64,000 nt of DNA from Glycomyces amatae (GTDB lineage: Bacteria > Actinomycetota > Actinomycetes > Mycobacteriales > Micromonosporaceae): contig NZ_JAJLQZ010000001.1 in assembly GCF_020991375.1 (NCBI RefSeq), positions 62,001 to 126,000 of the forward strand, written 5' to 3'. The stretch's first letter is position 1, and each line of letters starts with the position of its first letter. Below are positions 54,478 to 62,789 of this stretch, one piece after another. Both the position numbers and the translations under genes were made by a program. The notes under the pieces are model-generated. The model was not told where the DNA came from, did no database searches, and saw nothing but the letters and a program-made list of their open reading frames with translations.

Positions 54478-55896
54478 GTGACTGCCAATGTGCTCGCCGA
54501 GCGTTACGCCTCCGCCCAGATGCGGGGCGTCTGGGACCCCGTCGGGAAGATCAAGGCCGAGCGCCGGCTGTGGCTCGCCGTGCTCAAGGCCCAGCACGAG
54601 CTGGGCGTCACCGTGCCCGACGGCGTGATCGCCGACTACGAGCGCGTCCTCGACCAGGTCGACCTCGCCTCCATCGCGATGCGCGAGCGCGTCACCCGCC
54701 ACGACGTCAAGGCCCGCATCGAGGAGTTCTCCGCCCTCGCCGGCCACCAGCACATCCACAAGGGCATGACCAGCCGCGACCTCACCGAGAACGTCGAGCA
54801 GATGCAGGTCCGCCAGTCCCTCGAGATCGTCCGCGACCGCACCGTGGCCGCCCTCGTGCGCCTGGCCGCCCGCGCCGAGCAGTACCGCGACCTCGTCATG
54901 GCCGGGCGCAGCCACAACGTGCCCGCCCAGGCCACCACCCTCGGGAAGCGCTTCGCGACCTGGGCCGAGGAGCTCCTGGCCGCCTACGACCGCCTCGAGG
55001 ACCTCCTCAAGCGCTACCCGCTGCGGGGGATCAAGGGCCCAGTGGGCACCGCCCAGGACATGCTCGACCTCTTCGGCGGCGACGCCGCGAAGCTCGCCGA
55101 CCTCGAGGCCCGCGTCGCCGCCCACCTCGGATTCGAGCGCGTCATGGACTCGGTCGGCCAGGTCTACCCGCGCTCGCTCGACTACGAGGCCGGCACGGCG
55201 CTCGTGCAGGCCGTCGCCGCGCCCTCCTCGGCCGCGCTCACCATCCGCCTCATGGCCGGCGCCGAGCTCGCCACCGAGGGGTTCGCGCCCGGCCAGGTGG
55301 GCTCCTCCGCCATGCCGCACAAGATGAACACCCGCTCCTCCGAGCGCGTCAACGGCCTCGCGGTCGTCGCCCGCGGCTACGCGGCGATGCTCGGCGAGCT
55401 CGCCGGGGACCAGTGGAACGAGGGAGACGTGTCCTGCTCGGTCGTCCGCCGGGTCGCGCTTCCCGACCTGAGCTACGCCGTCGACGGCCTCTATGAGACG
55501 TTCCTCACCGTCCTGGACGACTTCGGGGCCTACCCGGCCGTCATCGGCGCCGAACTCGACCGCTACCTCCCCTTCCTGACCTCCACAAAGGTCCTCATGG
55601 AGGCCGTCAAGCAGGGCGCCGGCCGCGAGGACGCCCACGAGGCCGTCAAGGAGCACGCCGTCGCCGTCGCCCGCGCCATGCGCGAGACCGGCCGCCGCGA
55701 CAACGACCTCTTCGACCGCCTCGCCGCCGACCCGCGCCTGCCCATGGACCGGGCCGGTCTGGACGCCCTCGTCGCGAATACGGGTGAATTCACCGGCGCC
55801 GCAGGCGATCAGGTCGACCGCGTCGCCCAGAGGGCCGCCGAAGCGGCGAAAGCGCACCCCGAGGCGGCCGCCTACCGGCCCGGCGGGATCCTCTGA
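54478..55896 (+). CDS. purB: Adenylosuccinate lyase
   Basis: Removes fumarate from SAICAR and from adenylosuccinate, two steps of purine synthesis. It has 472 residues. The start is TANVLAERYASAQMRGVWDP. Motifs are RHDVKARIEEFSALAGHQHIHK, GMTSRDLTENVEQMQ, AGRSHNVPAQATTLGKR, and the fumarase-type signature GQVGSSAMPHKMNTRSSERVNGL with the flexible catalytic serine loop. The end is AHPEAAAYRPGGIL. GTG 54478 is supported by a -10-like CATGAT six bases upstream. The upstream open frame has no similarity to PurB. Confidence 0.96.
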   Translation: MTANVLAERYASAQMRGVWDPVGKIKAERRLWLAVLKAQHELGVTVPDGVIADYERVLDQVDLASIAMRERVTRHDVKARIEEFSALAGHQHIHKGMTSRDLTENVEQMQVRQSLEIVRDRTVAALVRLAARAEQYRDLVMAGRSHNVPAQATTLGKRFATWAEELLAAYDRLEDLLKRYPLRGIKGPVGTAQDMLDLFGGDAAKLADLEARVAAHLGFERVMDSVGQVYPRSLDYEAGTALVQAVAAPSSAALTIRLMAGAELATEGFAPGQVGSSAMPHKMNTRSSERVNGLAVVARGYAAMLGELAGDQWNEGDVSCSVVRRVALPDLSYAVDGLYETFLTVLDDFGAYPAVIGAELDRYLPFLTSTKVLMEAVKQGAGREDAHEAVKEHAVAVARAMRETGRRDNDLFDRLAADPRLPMDRAGLDALVANTGEFTGAAGDQVDRVAQRAAEAAKAHPEAAAYRPGGIL

Positions 55897-55956
55897 CGGG
55901 CTGTGACTTGGCACGGTTCACGCCGCGCGGCGCTGGCCCAGGTCACGCCGGGTGAA

Positions 55957-55962
55957 TATGCT
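55957..55962 (+). promoter_or_regulatory. Possible -10 box of purSQL
   Basis: TATGCT in an otherwise GC-rich spacer, 38 bases before the purS start. No clear -35 was seen. Confidence 0.4.
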
Positions 55963-56000
55963 TGCCCTGTTCCGTCCATGTGACCGACAGGAGTGCGACC

Positions 56001-56261
56001 GTGGCCCGTGTAGTGGTCGACGTGATGCTGAAGTCCGAAATCCTCGACCCCCAGGGTGAGGCCGTCCTCGGGGCGCTGCCCCGCCTCGGCGTCAATGACG
56101 TTGCGTCGGTGCGGATCGGCAAGCGCGTCGAGATCGAGTTCGACGACAACGCCCAGAACCTCGAGGAGCAGTCGCGCGTCATCGCCGACCAGCTCCTGGC
56201 CAACCCCGTGATCGAGAACTTCACCGTCTCGATCGAGACCGCCGCGAACGGGGCGGCATGA
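56001..56261 (+). CDS. purS: Phosphoribosylformylglycinamidine synthase subunit PurS
   Basis: The small subunit that bridges PurQ and PurL in the three-part FGAM synthase. It has 86 residues from GTG 56001 (AGGAG eight bases upstream), reading [20 protein letters not shown], then [19 protein letters not shown] and [14 protein letters not shown]. The frame is open 39 bases further up, but that part is not PurS-like. Its stop overlaps purQ (ATGA). Confidence 0.96.
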   Translation: MARVVVDVMLKSEILDPQGEAVLGALPRLGVNDVASVRIGKRVEIEFDDNAQNLEEQSRVIADQLLANPVIENFTVSIETAANGAA

Positions 56262-56941
56262 CCGCGCGGATAGGGATCGTGACCTTCCCCGGCTCGCTCG
56301 ACGACCGGGACGCCGCCCGCGCGGTGCACCTGGGCGGGGCCGAGCCGGTCGCGCTGTGGCACGACGACGCCCGGATCCACGGCGTCGACGCCGTGTACCT
56401 GCCCGGCGGCTTCTCCTACGGCGACGCCCTCCGCTGCGGCGCCATCGCCCGCTTCTCGCAGGTGATGGACACGGTCAAGGCCGCCGCCGCCCAGGGGATG
56501 CCCGTCATCGGCGTCTGCAACGGCTTCCAGGTGCTGTGCGAGTCGCACCTGCTGCCCGGGGCCCTGGTGCGCAACGCCCACCTGCGCTACCGCAACCGCC
56601 CCGCCGCCCTGCGGGTCGAGACCGACCGCACCGCCTGGACCCGCCTGTACGAGCCCGGCAGCGAGGTCGTCTTCCCCGCCAAGCACGGCGAGGGCCGCTA
56701 CGTGGCCGACGAGGCGGTCCTCGACCGGCTCGAGGGCGAGGGCCGCGTGGTCTTCCGCTACCTCGACAACCCGAACGGGTCGATGCGCGACATCGCCGGG
56801 ATCGCCAACGAGGCCGGCAACGTCGTCGGCCTCATGCCCCACCCCGAGCACGCCGTCGAGGCGCTCACCGGGCCGTCCACCGACGGCCTCGGCATCGTCG
56901 GCTCCGTCCTGGCCCACCTCAGCGAGGGAGTGCGTCGATGA
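56258..56941 (+). CDS. purQ: Phosphoribosylformylglycinamidine synthase subunit PurQ
   Basis: The glutaminase subunit of FGAM synthase, a class I amidotransferase that supplies ammonia to PurL. It has 227 residues. The nucleophile cysteine is in [13 protein letters not shown] near residue 87 and the catalytic His/Glu are in [33 protein letters not shown] is the oxyanion region. Four-base overlaps with purS and purL imply coupled translation of all three subunits. Confidence 0.97.
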   Translation: MTARIGIVTFPGSLDDRDAARAVHLGGAEPVALWHDDARIHGVDAVYLPGGFSYGDALRCGAIARFSQVMDTVKAAAAQGMPVIGVCNGFQVLCESHLLPGALVRNAHLRYRNRPAALRVETDRTAWTRLYEPGSEVVFPAKHGEGRYVADEAVLDRLEGEGRVVFRYLDNPNGSMRDIAGIANEAGNVVGLMPHPEHAVEALTGPSTDGLGIVGSVLAHLSEGVRR

Positions 56942-59217
56942 CCAGGGAACTGAACGTCGCCGTCGACACCGTCGGCGTCGCCGACGCGACGCCCGACGAG
57001 AAGCAGCCGTGGGCCGAGCTGGGCCTCAAGGACGACGAGTACCAGCGGATCCGCGAGATCCTCGGCCGCCGCCCCACCCAGTCCGAGCTCGCCATGTACT
57101 CGATCATGTGGTCCGAGCACTGCTCGTACAAGTCGAGCAAGGTGCACCTGCGCCAGTTCGGCGAGAAGAACCCGCGGACCCCGCGCCTGCTGGCCGGGAT
57201 CGGCGAGAACGCCGGCGTCGTCGCCATCGACGAGAACATCGCCGTCACCTTCAAGGTCGAGTCGCACAACCACCCGTCGTACGTCGAGCCCAAGCAGGGC
57301 GCGGCCACCGGCGTCGGCGGCATCATCCGCGACATCATCGCCATGGGCGCCCGCCCGATCGCCGTCATGGACTCGCTGCGCTTCGGCGCCGTCGACCACC
57401 CCGACACCGCCCGGGTCCTCCCGGGCGTCGTCGACGGCATCGGCCACTACGGCAACTGCGTGGGCCTGCCCAACATCGGCGGCGAGACCTACTTCGACCC
57501 CTGCTACCAGGGCAACCCGCTGGTGAACGCGCTCAGCGTCGGCGTCATGCCCCGCTCGCGCCTCCAGTCCATGCAGGCCAGCGGCGCGGGCAACATCGTG
57601 ATCCTGCTGGGCGCCAAGACCGGCCGCGACGGCATCGGCGGCGTCTCCGTCCTCGCCTCCGCGACGTTCTCGGAGTCCGGCGAGGGCGACGCGCGCCCGA
57701 GCGTGCAGGTGGGCGACCCGTTCACCGAGAAGCTGCTCATCGAGGTGTGCCTGGAGCTGTTCGACGAACGGCTCGTCGTCGGCGTCCAGGACCTCGGCGG
57801 CGCCGGCCTCACCTGCGCCCTGTCCGAGACCGCGGCGGCCGGGGACGGCGGCATGCACGTCGACCTCGAACTGGTCCCGCTGCGCGCCCAGGGCATGGAG
57901 CCGCAGGACATCCTCGCCTCCGAGTCGCAGGAGCGGATGCTCCTCATCGTCGACCCGGCCAAGGCCGATGAGGTCCTCGCCCGGGCCCACCGCTGGGGCC
58001 TGCTCGCCACCGCGATCGGCACCGTCACCGGCACCGGCCGCCTCGTCGTCGACTTCCACGGCCAGACCGTGGTCGACGTCCCGCCGAAGTCGCTCGCCGA
58101 CGAGGGCCCGGTCTACCACCGGCCCTTCAGCGAACCGAACGACCTGGGGCTCATCAGCGTCGACCGCGCCGAGACGCTCCCGCGCCCGTCCACCGACGAG
58201 GAGATCCGCCAGACCGTCCTCGACATGGCCGCCAGCCCGAACCTGTGCGACAAGTCCTGGATCACCGAGCAGTACGACTCGTCGGTGTTCGGCAACACGG
58301 TCCTCGGCGCCCCGCACGACGCCGGCGTGGTCCGCCTGGACGAGCGCACCGGCGTCGGCATCGCGATCTCCCTGGACGGCAACGGCCGCTTCGCGCGGCT
58401 CGACCCGTACCACGGGGCGCAGCTCGCGCTCGCCGAGGCGTACCGGAACGTCGCCGCCACCGGCGCGACCCCGATCGCCGTCTCCGACTGCCTCAACTTC
58501 GGCTCGCCGGAGGACCCTCACGTCATGTGGCAGTTCGAGCGGGCCGTCACCGGCATCGCCGACGGCTGCCAGAAGCTCGGCATCCCCGTCACCGGCGGCA
58601 ACGTCTCCTTCTACAACCAGACCGGCCGCGACGCGATCCACCCGACGCCCGTCATCGGCGTGCTCGGCGTGATCGACGACGTCGCGCGCCGCATCCCGCT
58701 GGGGCTGGGCCGGACCGGGGACACCATCGCGCTCATCGGCGAGACCCGCGAGGAGCTCTCCGGCTCGGAGTGGGCGCAGGTCGTGCACGGCCACCTCGGC
58801 GGGGTCCCGCCGAAGGTCGACCTCGACCACGAGATGAAGCTCGCGGAACTGCTCGCCCGCCTGGCCGAGACGGAGCAGCTCGCCGCCGCGCACGACCTCT
58901 CCGAGGGCGGGCTGGCGCAGGCGCTCGTGGAGGCGATCTGCCACTCCGGGCTCGGCGCGCAGATCCTCCTGCCGGAGGGCGCCGATCCGTTCACGTACCT
59001 GTTCTCGGAGTCCGCCGGGCGGGTGCTCGTGGTGATCCCCCGCGGCCAGGAGCTGGCCGTGCGCACCGCGTGCGAGCAGCGCGGGCTGCCGATCACGCCG
59101 CTGGGCGTGGCCGACGCGAACACCGACGGCCTGCACCTGCGGGACCACTTCGACCTCACCCGCGACGAGCTCGAGGCGGCCTGGAAGGGCCGCATCGGCG
59201 CCCGGCTGGGCGAGTAG
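56938..59217 (+). CDS. purL: Phosphoribosylformylglycinamidine synthase subunit PurL
   Basis: The synthetase subunit of FGAM synthase. It has 759 residues, the short form that needs PurS and PurQ. Two AIRS-type halves are visible. The first has [56 protein letters not shown] and [16 protein letters not shown]. The second has [46 protein letters not shown] and [22 protein letters not shown] 56938 overlaps the purQ stop. A terminator hairpin follows 44 bases after the stop. Confidence 0.98.
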   Translation: MTRELNVAVDTVGVADATPDEKQPWAELGLKDDEYQRIREILGRRPTQSELAMYSIMWSEHCSYKSSKVHLRQFGEKNPRTPRLLAGIGENAGVVAIDENIAVTFKVESHNHPSYVEPKQGAATGVGGIIRDIIAMGARPIAVMDSLRFGAVDHPDTARVLPGVVDGIGHYGNCVGLPNIGGETYFDPCYQGNPLVNALSVGVMPRSRLQSMQASGAGNIVILLGAKTGRDGIGGVSVLASATFSESGEGDARPSVQVGDPFTEKLLIEVCLELFDERLVVGVQDLGGAGLTCALSETAAAGDGGMHVDLELVPLRAQGMEPQDILASESQERMLLIVDPAKADEVLARAHRWGLLATAIGTVTGTGRLVVDFHGQTVVDVPPKSLADEGPVYHRPFSEPNDLGLISVDRAETLPRPSTDEEIRQTVLDMAASPNLCDKSWITEQYDSSVFGNTVLGAPHDAGVVRLDERTGVGIAISLDGNGRFARLDPYHGAQLALAEAYRNVAATGATPIAVSDCLNFGSPEDPHVMWQFERAVTGIADGCQKLGIPVTGGNVSFYNQTGRDAIHPTPVIGVLGVIDDVARRIPLGLGRTGDTIALIGETREELSGSEWAQVVHGHLGGVPPKVDLDHEMKLAELLARLAETEQLAAAHDLSEGGLAQALVEAICHSGLGAQILLPEGADPFTYLFSESAGRVLVVIPRGQELAVRTACEQRGLPITPLGVADANTDGLHLRDHFDLTRDELEAAWKGRIGARLGE

Positions 59218-59261
59218 GGACCGCTCGGGGAGTACGCGAGCGTTCATACGGATCGGTGATG

Positions 59262-59288
59262 CCGCCCCGGTGCTTCGGCCCGGGGCGG
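59262..59288. terminator. Terminator after purL
   Basis: A 9-bp stem CCGCCCCGG/CCGGGGCGG with a 9-base loop, in the spacer between convergent genes. Confidence 0.7.
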
Positions 59289-59402
59289 TCCGCCGTCCGA
59301 GGCCGGTCGCCGGGCACGCCGGGAACGCATCGGGGCCTTGGGGAAGGGCCCCGGTCTGCAACGGTAGCGGCGGGAACCTGAAGGGGAGCTGAAGCCGGGC
59401 GG

Positions 59403-59783
59403 CTACTCGCCGTCGCCGAGGTCCTCGGCCAGGTCCTCGCCGTGGGGGCCGGTCAGCGGCAGGTGGTCGGACAGGTCGGCCCGCTGGCCCGAGGCCGAGA
59501 CCTTCCCGGCGGCGACCGCGGCCGCGAAGTCGAGGCGGCCCGTCCCCAGTTCGAGGAACACCAGCGGTGGACATTCGACGACGTTCGGGGGCGTCCCCCG
59601 GCGGTGTCTGGGGCCCTCGACGCACTGCACCGCCCCGTACGGCGGCACCCGCACTTCCACCGAATGACCAGGGGCGTTGTCCGCCAGCGCCTGGAGCAGC
59701 GCCCGCACGGCGGCCTTGAGCGTCTCCCGGTCGGGAGCCTCGTCGTCGTCGATCGCGGCGATGGCGTCGGCCACAGCGTCCAC
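59403..59783 (-). CDS. Sterol carrier protein (SCP2)-like protein
   Basis: A 126-residue protein of the small actinobacterial family related to the SCP2-like C-terminal domain of mycothiol-dependent maleylpyruvate isomerases. Segments are AAVRALLQALADNAPGHSVEVRVPPYGAVQCVEGP, TPPNVVECPPLVFLELGTGRL and AAAVAAGKVSASGQRADLSDHLPL. GTG 59783 has GGAGG seven bases upstream. Genes of this kind stand between purL and purF in streptomycetes too, so the position is old. Its ligand is unknown. Confidence 0.8.
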   Translation of the reverse strand: MDAVADAIAAIDDDEAPDRETLKAAVRALLQALADNAPGHSVEVRVPPYGAVQCVEGPRHRRGTPPNVVECPPLVFLELGTGRLDFAAAVAAGKVSASGQRADLSDHLPLTGPHGEDLAEDLGDGE

Positions 59784-60030
59784 GGGGAAACCTCCGAACC
59801 ACGTTAGACTGCCCGTTACGGCCCGTTGTCGAACGGGCCGCTGAGCAGCGAGCGAGGGACCGCCCGCGTGCGCCACGATGAACGCCGCGCCGCGCGCACC
59901 CCGGTCCCGTAACCGAATTGAGACCAGGCATAGTGGCGACGACGGCCCGCTTCCGTGGGTTCGTCGTGCCTGCCCGTGGCAGACCGCCGCGAGTGGGCGC
60001 CGAATGGCACATGCCCAGGAGGGGATGTAG

Positions 60031-62169
60031 ATGACCGTAGCTGCCGAACCGAGCGGGACCCAGAGTAACGTCCCGCGGGCCCGGCGGAGGCTCGGGGGTG
60101 GGCTGCTCGCGCGCCTGTCCGGCCTCGCGGTCGCGCTCGGCGTGGTGATCGGGATCCTGGCATTCCCGCAGGCCGCGCTGGCGCAGAACCAGTTCGCCGG
60201 AACACTCAGCAGTGGCGACCAGTGGATCGACATCGGCGGCGCGCCTGTCCAGATCTCCGTGACCATCATGGCCCCTCCGTCCGGCGGCAGCACCTCCGTC
60301 GAGGGCGACCTCGACGGCATCGACGACTACGCGTACGTGAGCATCGTCGACGCCGGCGGCTGCACCGCCGAGGGCGACTCGAAGGTCCGCTGCGACAACA
60401 TCGAACCGAGCGGTTCGCGCACGGCCACCTTCGCCATCAACCCGATGCCCGAGTCCGACCTGCCCCAAGGCGAGCAGAAGCAGGGCAAGTTCAAGGCCAA
60501 GTGGCAGGGCGGCGAGCAGGCGATCAACGTCACCGTCGTCGGCAACGCGGCCAACTCGACCGGCGTGATCTCCGGGAAGGTCACCTCCAACGCCGAGCCC
60601 GTCGCGGGCGCGAAGGTGGTGCTCACCGACGGCGAGGGCAACGACCACGAGACCGAGACCGGCTCCGACGGCGGCTTCGAGTTCAGCGGCCAGGGCATCG
60701 TCCCCGGCGACATGGTCATCACCGTCACCAAGGACGACTACGAGGAGACCTCGCAGAACATCAACGTCGCCGCGGGCTCGAGCTTCCAGGCGAACCTCAC
60801 CCTGGCCCAGGTCGAGACCGAGGAGACCACGGAGGCGGCGACCACCGAGGCGGCCACGAGCGCCGCCGAGGAGAGCTCGCCCCCTCCCGAGGAGGAGGGC
60901 GGCGGCATCTCCGGCACGCTCGTCTTCCTCATCGTGATCGGCGCGCTGCTGGTCGTGGGCGGCATCGTCGGCATCTTCTTCCTGCTGCGCGGCGGCAAGG
61001 ACGAGGACAAGGACGACGGCGAGAGCTTCGCCCCCGACGGCCCGCCGGACCACAAGCCGACCGCCGCCCAGGTCGGGACGCCCGGCGTCTACCAGGCCGG
61101 GCCCGCGCCCGGCTCCGAGGCGCCGACGATGATCCACCCCGGCGGCCTCGTCGACGGCCCCGGCAACCCGTCCGCGCCGACCCAGTTCGGGCCCGCCTAC
61201 GGCGGCGGCGCGGACTCGACGCAGGTCATGCCGCAGGGCGGTTTCGGCGCACCGCCGCCTCCGCCCGCGCCGCCCGCGCCGGGCCTCGGCCCGGACGGCA
61301 CCACGATCCTCCCGGTCGTCAAGCAGCCCGGCGGCCCGGGCGCCTCGGACGCCACGCAGATCATGCCGCAGGCGAACCTGTCGCAGCCGCCCGCGGCGGC
61401 CCCGCCGAGCGCGTTCGCCGACCCCGGCGCCACCCGCCCGCACCCGGGCCCCTCGGCGCCGCCGACCCCGTACTCGGACCCGAACGCGACGCGCCCGCAC
61501 CCGGGCCCGTCCGCGCCGTCCAACCCGTACTCGGACCCCGGGGCGACCCGGCCCCACCCGGCCCCGTCGGCGCCCTCGGCGCCGCCGACCCCGTACTCCG
61601 ACCCGAACGCGACCCGGCCGCACCCGGGCGCGAGCCCGTACGGCGACCCCGGTGCCACGCGGCCGCACCCGTCCCCGACGCCGCCTCCGGCGACCGGTTC
61701 GATGTTCGAGCCGCAGAACCCTGCGAACTCGCCGAGTGCCCCGCCGCCCGATCAGCGCTTCGGCTCGCCGAGCGCGCCGCAGTACGGGCCCGGTTCGCAG
61801 GGCTTCGGTTCCCAGCCGGGGCAGCCGAGCCAGCCCGGGCAGGGCTTCGGCTCCCAGCCGAGCCAACCGAGCCAGCCCGGCCAGGGGTACGGCTCGCACT
61901 CGGCGCCGAGCGCGCCGCCGAGCGCCGACCCGTACCCGAGCCAGTCGATGCGCCGCGACCCGTACGCGCCGCAGGAGCAGCCCGCGCCGCCCACCGGCGA
62001 GTACGGGGCGACCCGCGCGATGCCGCAGCAGTACGGCGACCAGTCGCAGCCGCCCGCGCCGTACGGGGGCGAGTCGGCCCGCGACGGCCGCGAGGACGAG
62101 GACCCCGACTCGCGGCGCACCGACCGCCGAAGCTGGGGCGAGTGGGACGACCGCCCCCGCTCCTGGTAG
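60031..62169 (+). CDS. Exported membrane protein with carboxypeptidase-regulatory-like domain and long Pro-rich tail
   Basis: A 712-residue protein. A signal sequence ends near ALA-Q at 51/52. The external part has an N-terminal beta domain with two cysteines, then a carboxypeptidase-regulatory-like fold at about 175-265 (VISGKVTSNAEPVAGAKVVL, GGFEFSGQGIVPGDMVI). A Thr/Glu linker leads to a helix at about 294-316 (GTLVFLIVIGALLVVGGIVG). The remaining ~395 residues, if inside the cell, are Pro/Gln/Gly-rich with five DPxATRPHP repeats, FGSQPxQPSQPGQ repeats and threonine sites in DSTQVMP, DATQIMP and GATRAMP. GGAGGGG precedes ATG 60031. Function unknown. Confidence 0.8.
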   Translation: MTVAAEPSGTQSNVPRARRRLGGGLLARLSGLAVALGVVIGILAFPQAALAQNQFAGTLSSGDQWIDIGGAPVQISVTIMAPPSGGSTSVEGDLDGIDDYAYVSIVDAGGCTAEGDSKVRCDNIEPSGSRTATFAINPMPESDLPQGEQKQGKFKAKWQGGEQAINVTVVGNAANSTGVISGKVTSNAEPVAGAKVVLTDGEGNDHETETGSDGGFEFSGQGIVPGDMVITVTKDDYEETSQNINVAAGSSFQANLTLAQVETEETTEAATTEAATSAAEESSPPPEEEGGGISGTLVFLIVIGALLVVGGIVGIFFLLRGGKDEDKDDGESFAPDGPPDHKPTAAQVGTPGVYQAGPAPGSEAPTMIHPGGLVDGPGNPSAPTQFGPAYGGGADSTQVMPQGGFGAPPPPPAPPAPGLGPDGTTILPVVKQPGGPGASDATQIMPQANLSQPPAAAPPSAFADPGATRPHPGPSAPPTPYSDPNATRPHPGPSAPSNPYSDPGATRPHPAPSAPSAPPTPYSDPNATRPHPGASPYGDPGATRPHPSPTPPPATGSMFEPQNPANSPSAPPPDQRFGSPSAPQYGPGSQGFGSQPGQPSQPGQGFGSQPSQPSQPGQGYGSHSAPSAPPSADPYPSQSMRRDPYAPQEQPAPPTGEYGATRAMPQQYGDQSQPPAPYGGESARDGREDEDPDSRRTDRRSWGEWDDRPRSW
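61420..61680 (+). repeat. Coding repeats (DPxATRPHP) in the Pro-rich tail
   Basis: Five in-frame copies of a unit containing DPGATRPHP or DPNATRPHP, separated by 14-23 residues of PSAP and PYS type. The codons are diverged, so the repeats are kept at protein level. Confidence 0.85.
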
Positions 62170-62192
62170 CGGAGCCGGGAGACCGGACACGA

Positions 62193-62229
62193 CGAACGCC
62201 GCGGCAGGCTCGGCCCGCCGCGGCGTTCG
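62193..62229. terminator. Terminator after the Pro-rich membrane protein gene
   Basis: A 13-bp stem CGAACGCCGCGGC with its complement and an 11-base loop, 23 bases after the stop codon. Confidence 0.8.
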
Positions 62230-62261
62230 CGTTCCCGCCCGAGGACGCCTCCCAGGCTTCG

Positions 62262-62410
62262 TCGGCCGCGCTTCCGTCGGCTGCGCTCCCGTCGACCGTG
62301 CTCCCGTCGGCCGCGTGCCCCGCTCCGCCGGCCATATTCCCCGCTCCGCCGGCCGCGTGCCCTGCTCTGTCGGCCGCGTTCCCCGCCCTCGACCGCGCTC
62401 CCGCCGGCCG
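62262..62410 (+). repeat. Degenerate short tandem repeats
   Basis: About eight imperfect units of 15-18 bases around CGTCGGCCGCGTTCCC or CTCCGCCGGCCGCG run in a row. No credible gene was seen. Together with dispersed repeat copy 3 they fill most of the 620-base gap before purF. Confidence 0.7.
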
Positions 62411-62422
62411 CGCGTGGACACG

Positions 62423-62525
62423 TTCGGGTGACATGGGCGCCGCGGGGGCCGATTCCTGTCGTACCCGCGCGGGAAGGTGGGGCTACCTTCTTCTCCCCCG
62501 GGTGGGTGGGGGTTAGGGACAGTAG
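62423..62525 (+). repeat. Dispersed ~103-bp repeat, copy 3
   Basis: It starts TTCGGGTGACATGGGCGCCG, contains CTGTCGTACCCGCGCGGGAA and GGGGCTACCTTCTTCTCCCC, and ends GGTTAGGGACAGTAG. GAAGGT and ACCTTC in its middle can form a small hairpin. Confidence 0.85.
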
Positions 62526-62670
62526 ACGGGTTCGAGGCCGCGCCGTCCCGTTCCCCCGCAAGGGCGGATCCGGTCCCGCCGCGGCGGCGTCCGGCGGGTT
62601 TCACCTAGTCGGGGAGGGGCACGGCACACACCCGCCCTCGTCGACGGGTGGCGACTTCCCGCAGGTCCGA

Positions 62671-62676
62671 TAGACT
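62671..62676 (+). promoter_or_regulatory. Possible -10 box of purF
   Basis: TAGACT, followed by a leader of about 105 bases. The leader contains two CCGCGG blocks (62738-62743 and 62757-62762) able to pair around AGG-rich sequence. No known purine riboswitch motif was recognised. Confidence 0.45.
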
Positions 62677-62789
62677 GGGGTCGGCGGTTCGGACCGGCCC
62701 GGCAACGGGTGCGTCAGTGAACTGGATTCCTTTCAACCGCGGTGAGGCTCGCGAACCGCGGATCTGCCCCAGCCAACTGAGGAGTTGCA

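Noticed and set aside
56758..62604. A 1948-residue minus-strand frame antisense to purQ, purL and their neighbours
   Set aside because: Its product is Arg/Gly/Val-rich low-complexity sequence, while the opposite strand encodes clear PurQ and PurL proteins. Such antisense frames arise from GC-rich third positions. The same applies to long plus-strand frames over gyrB, the PBP gene and the pseudokinase.
62424..62604. Coding frame through dispersed repeat copy 3 (containing APPSRAG)
   Set aside because: The same peptide-like stretch appears antisense in the other copies without conserved starts or stops, so it reflects repeat DNA rather than protein.
62677..62789. Purine riboswitch before purF
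   Set aside because: The leader is GC-rich and lacks the conserved core of known purine or guanidine riboswitches. Only a simple CCGCGG pairing was seen.
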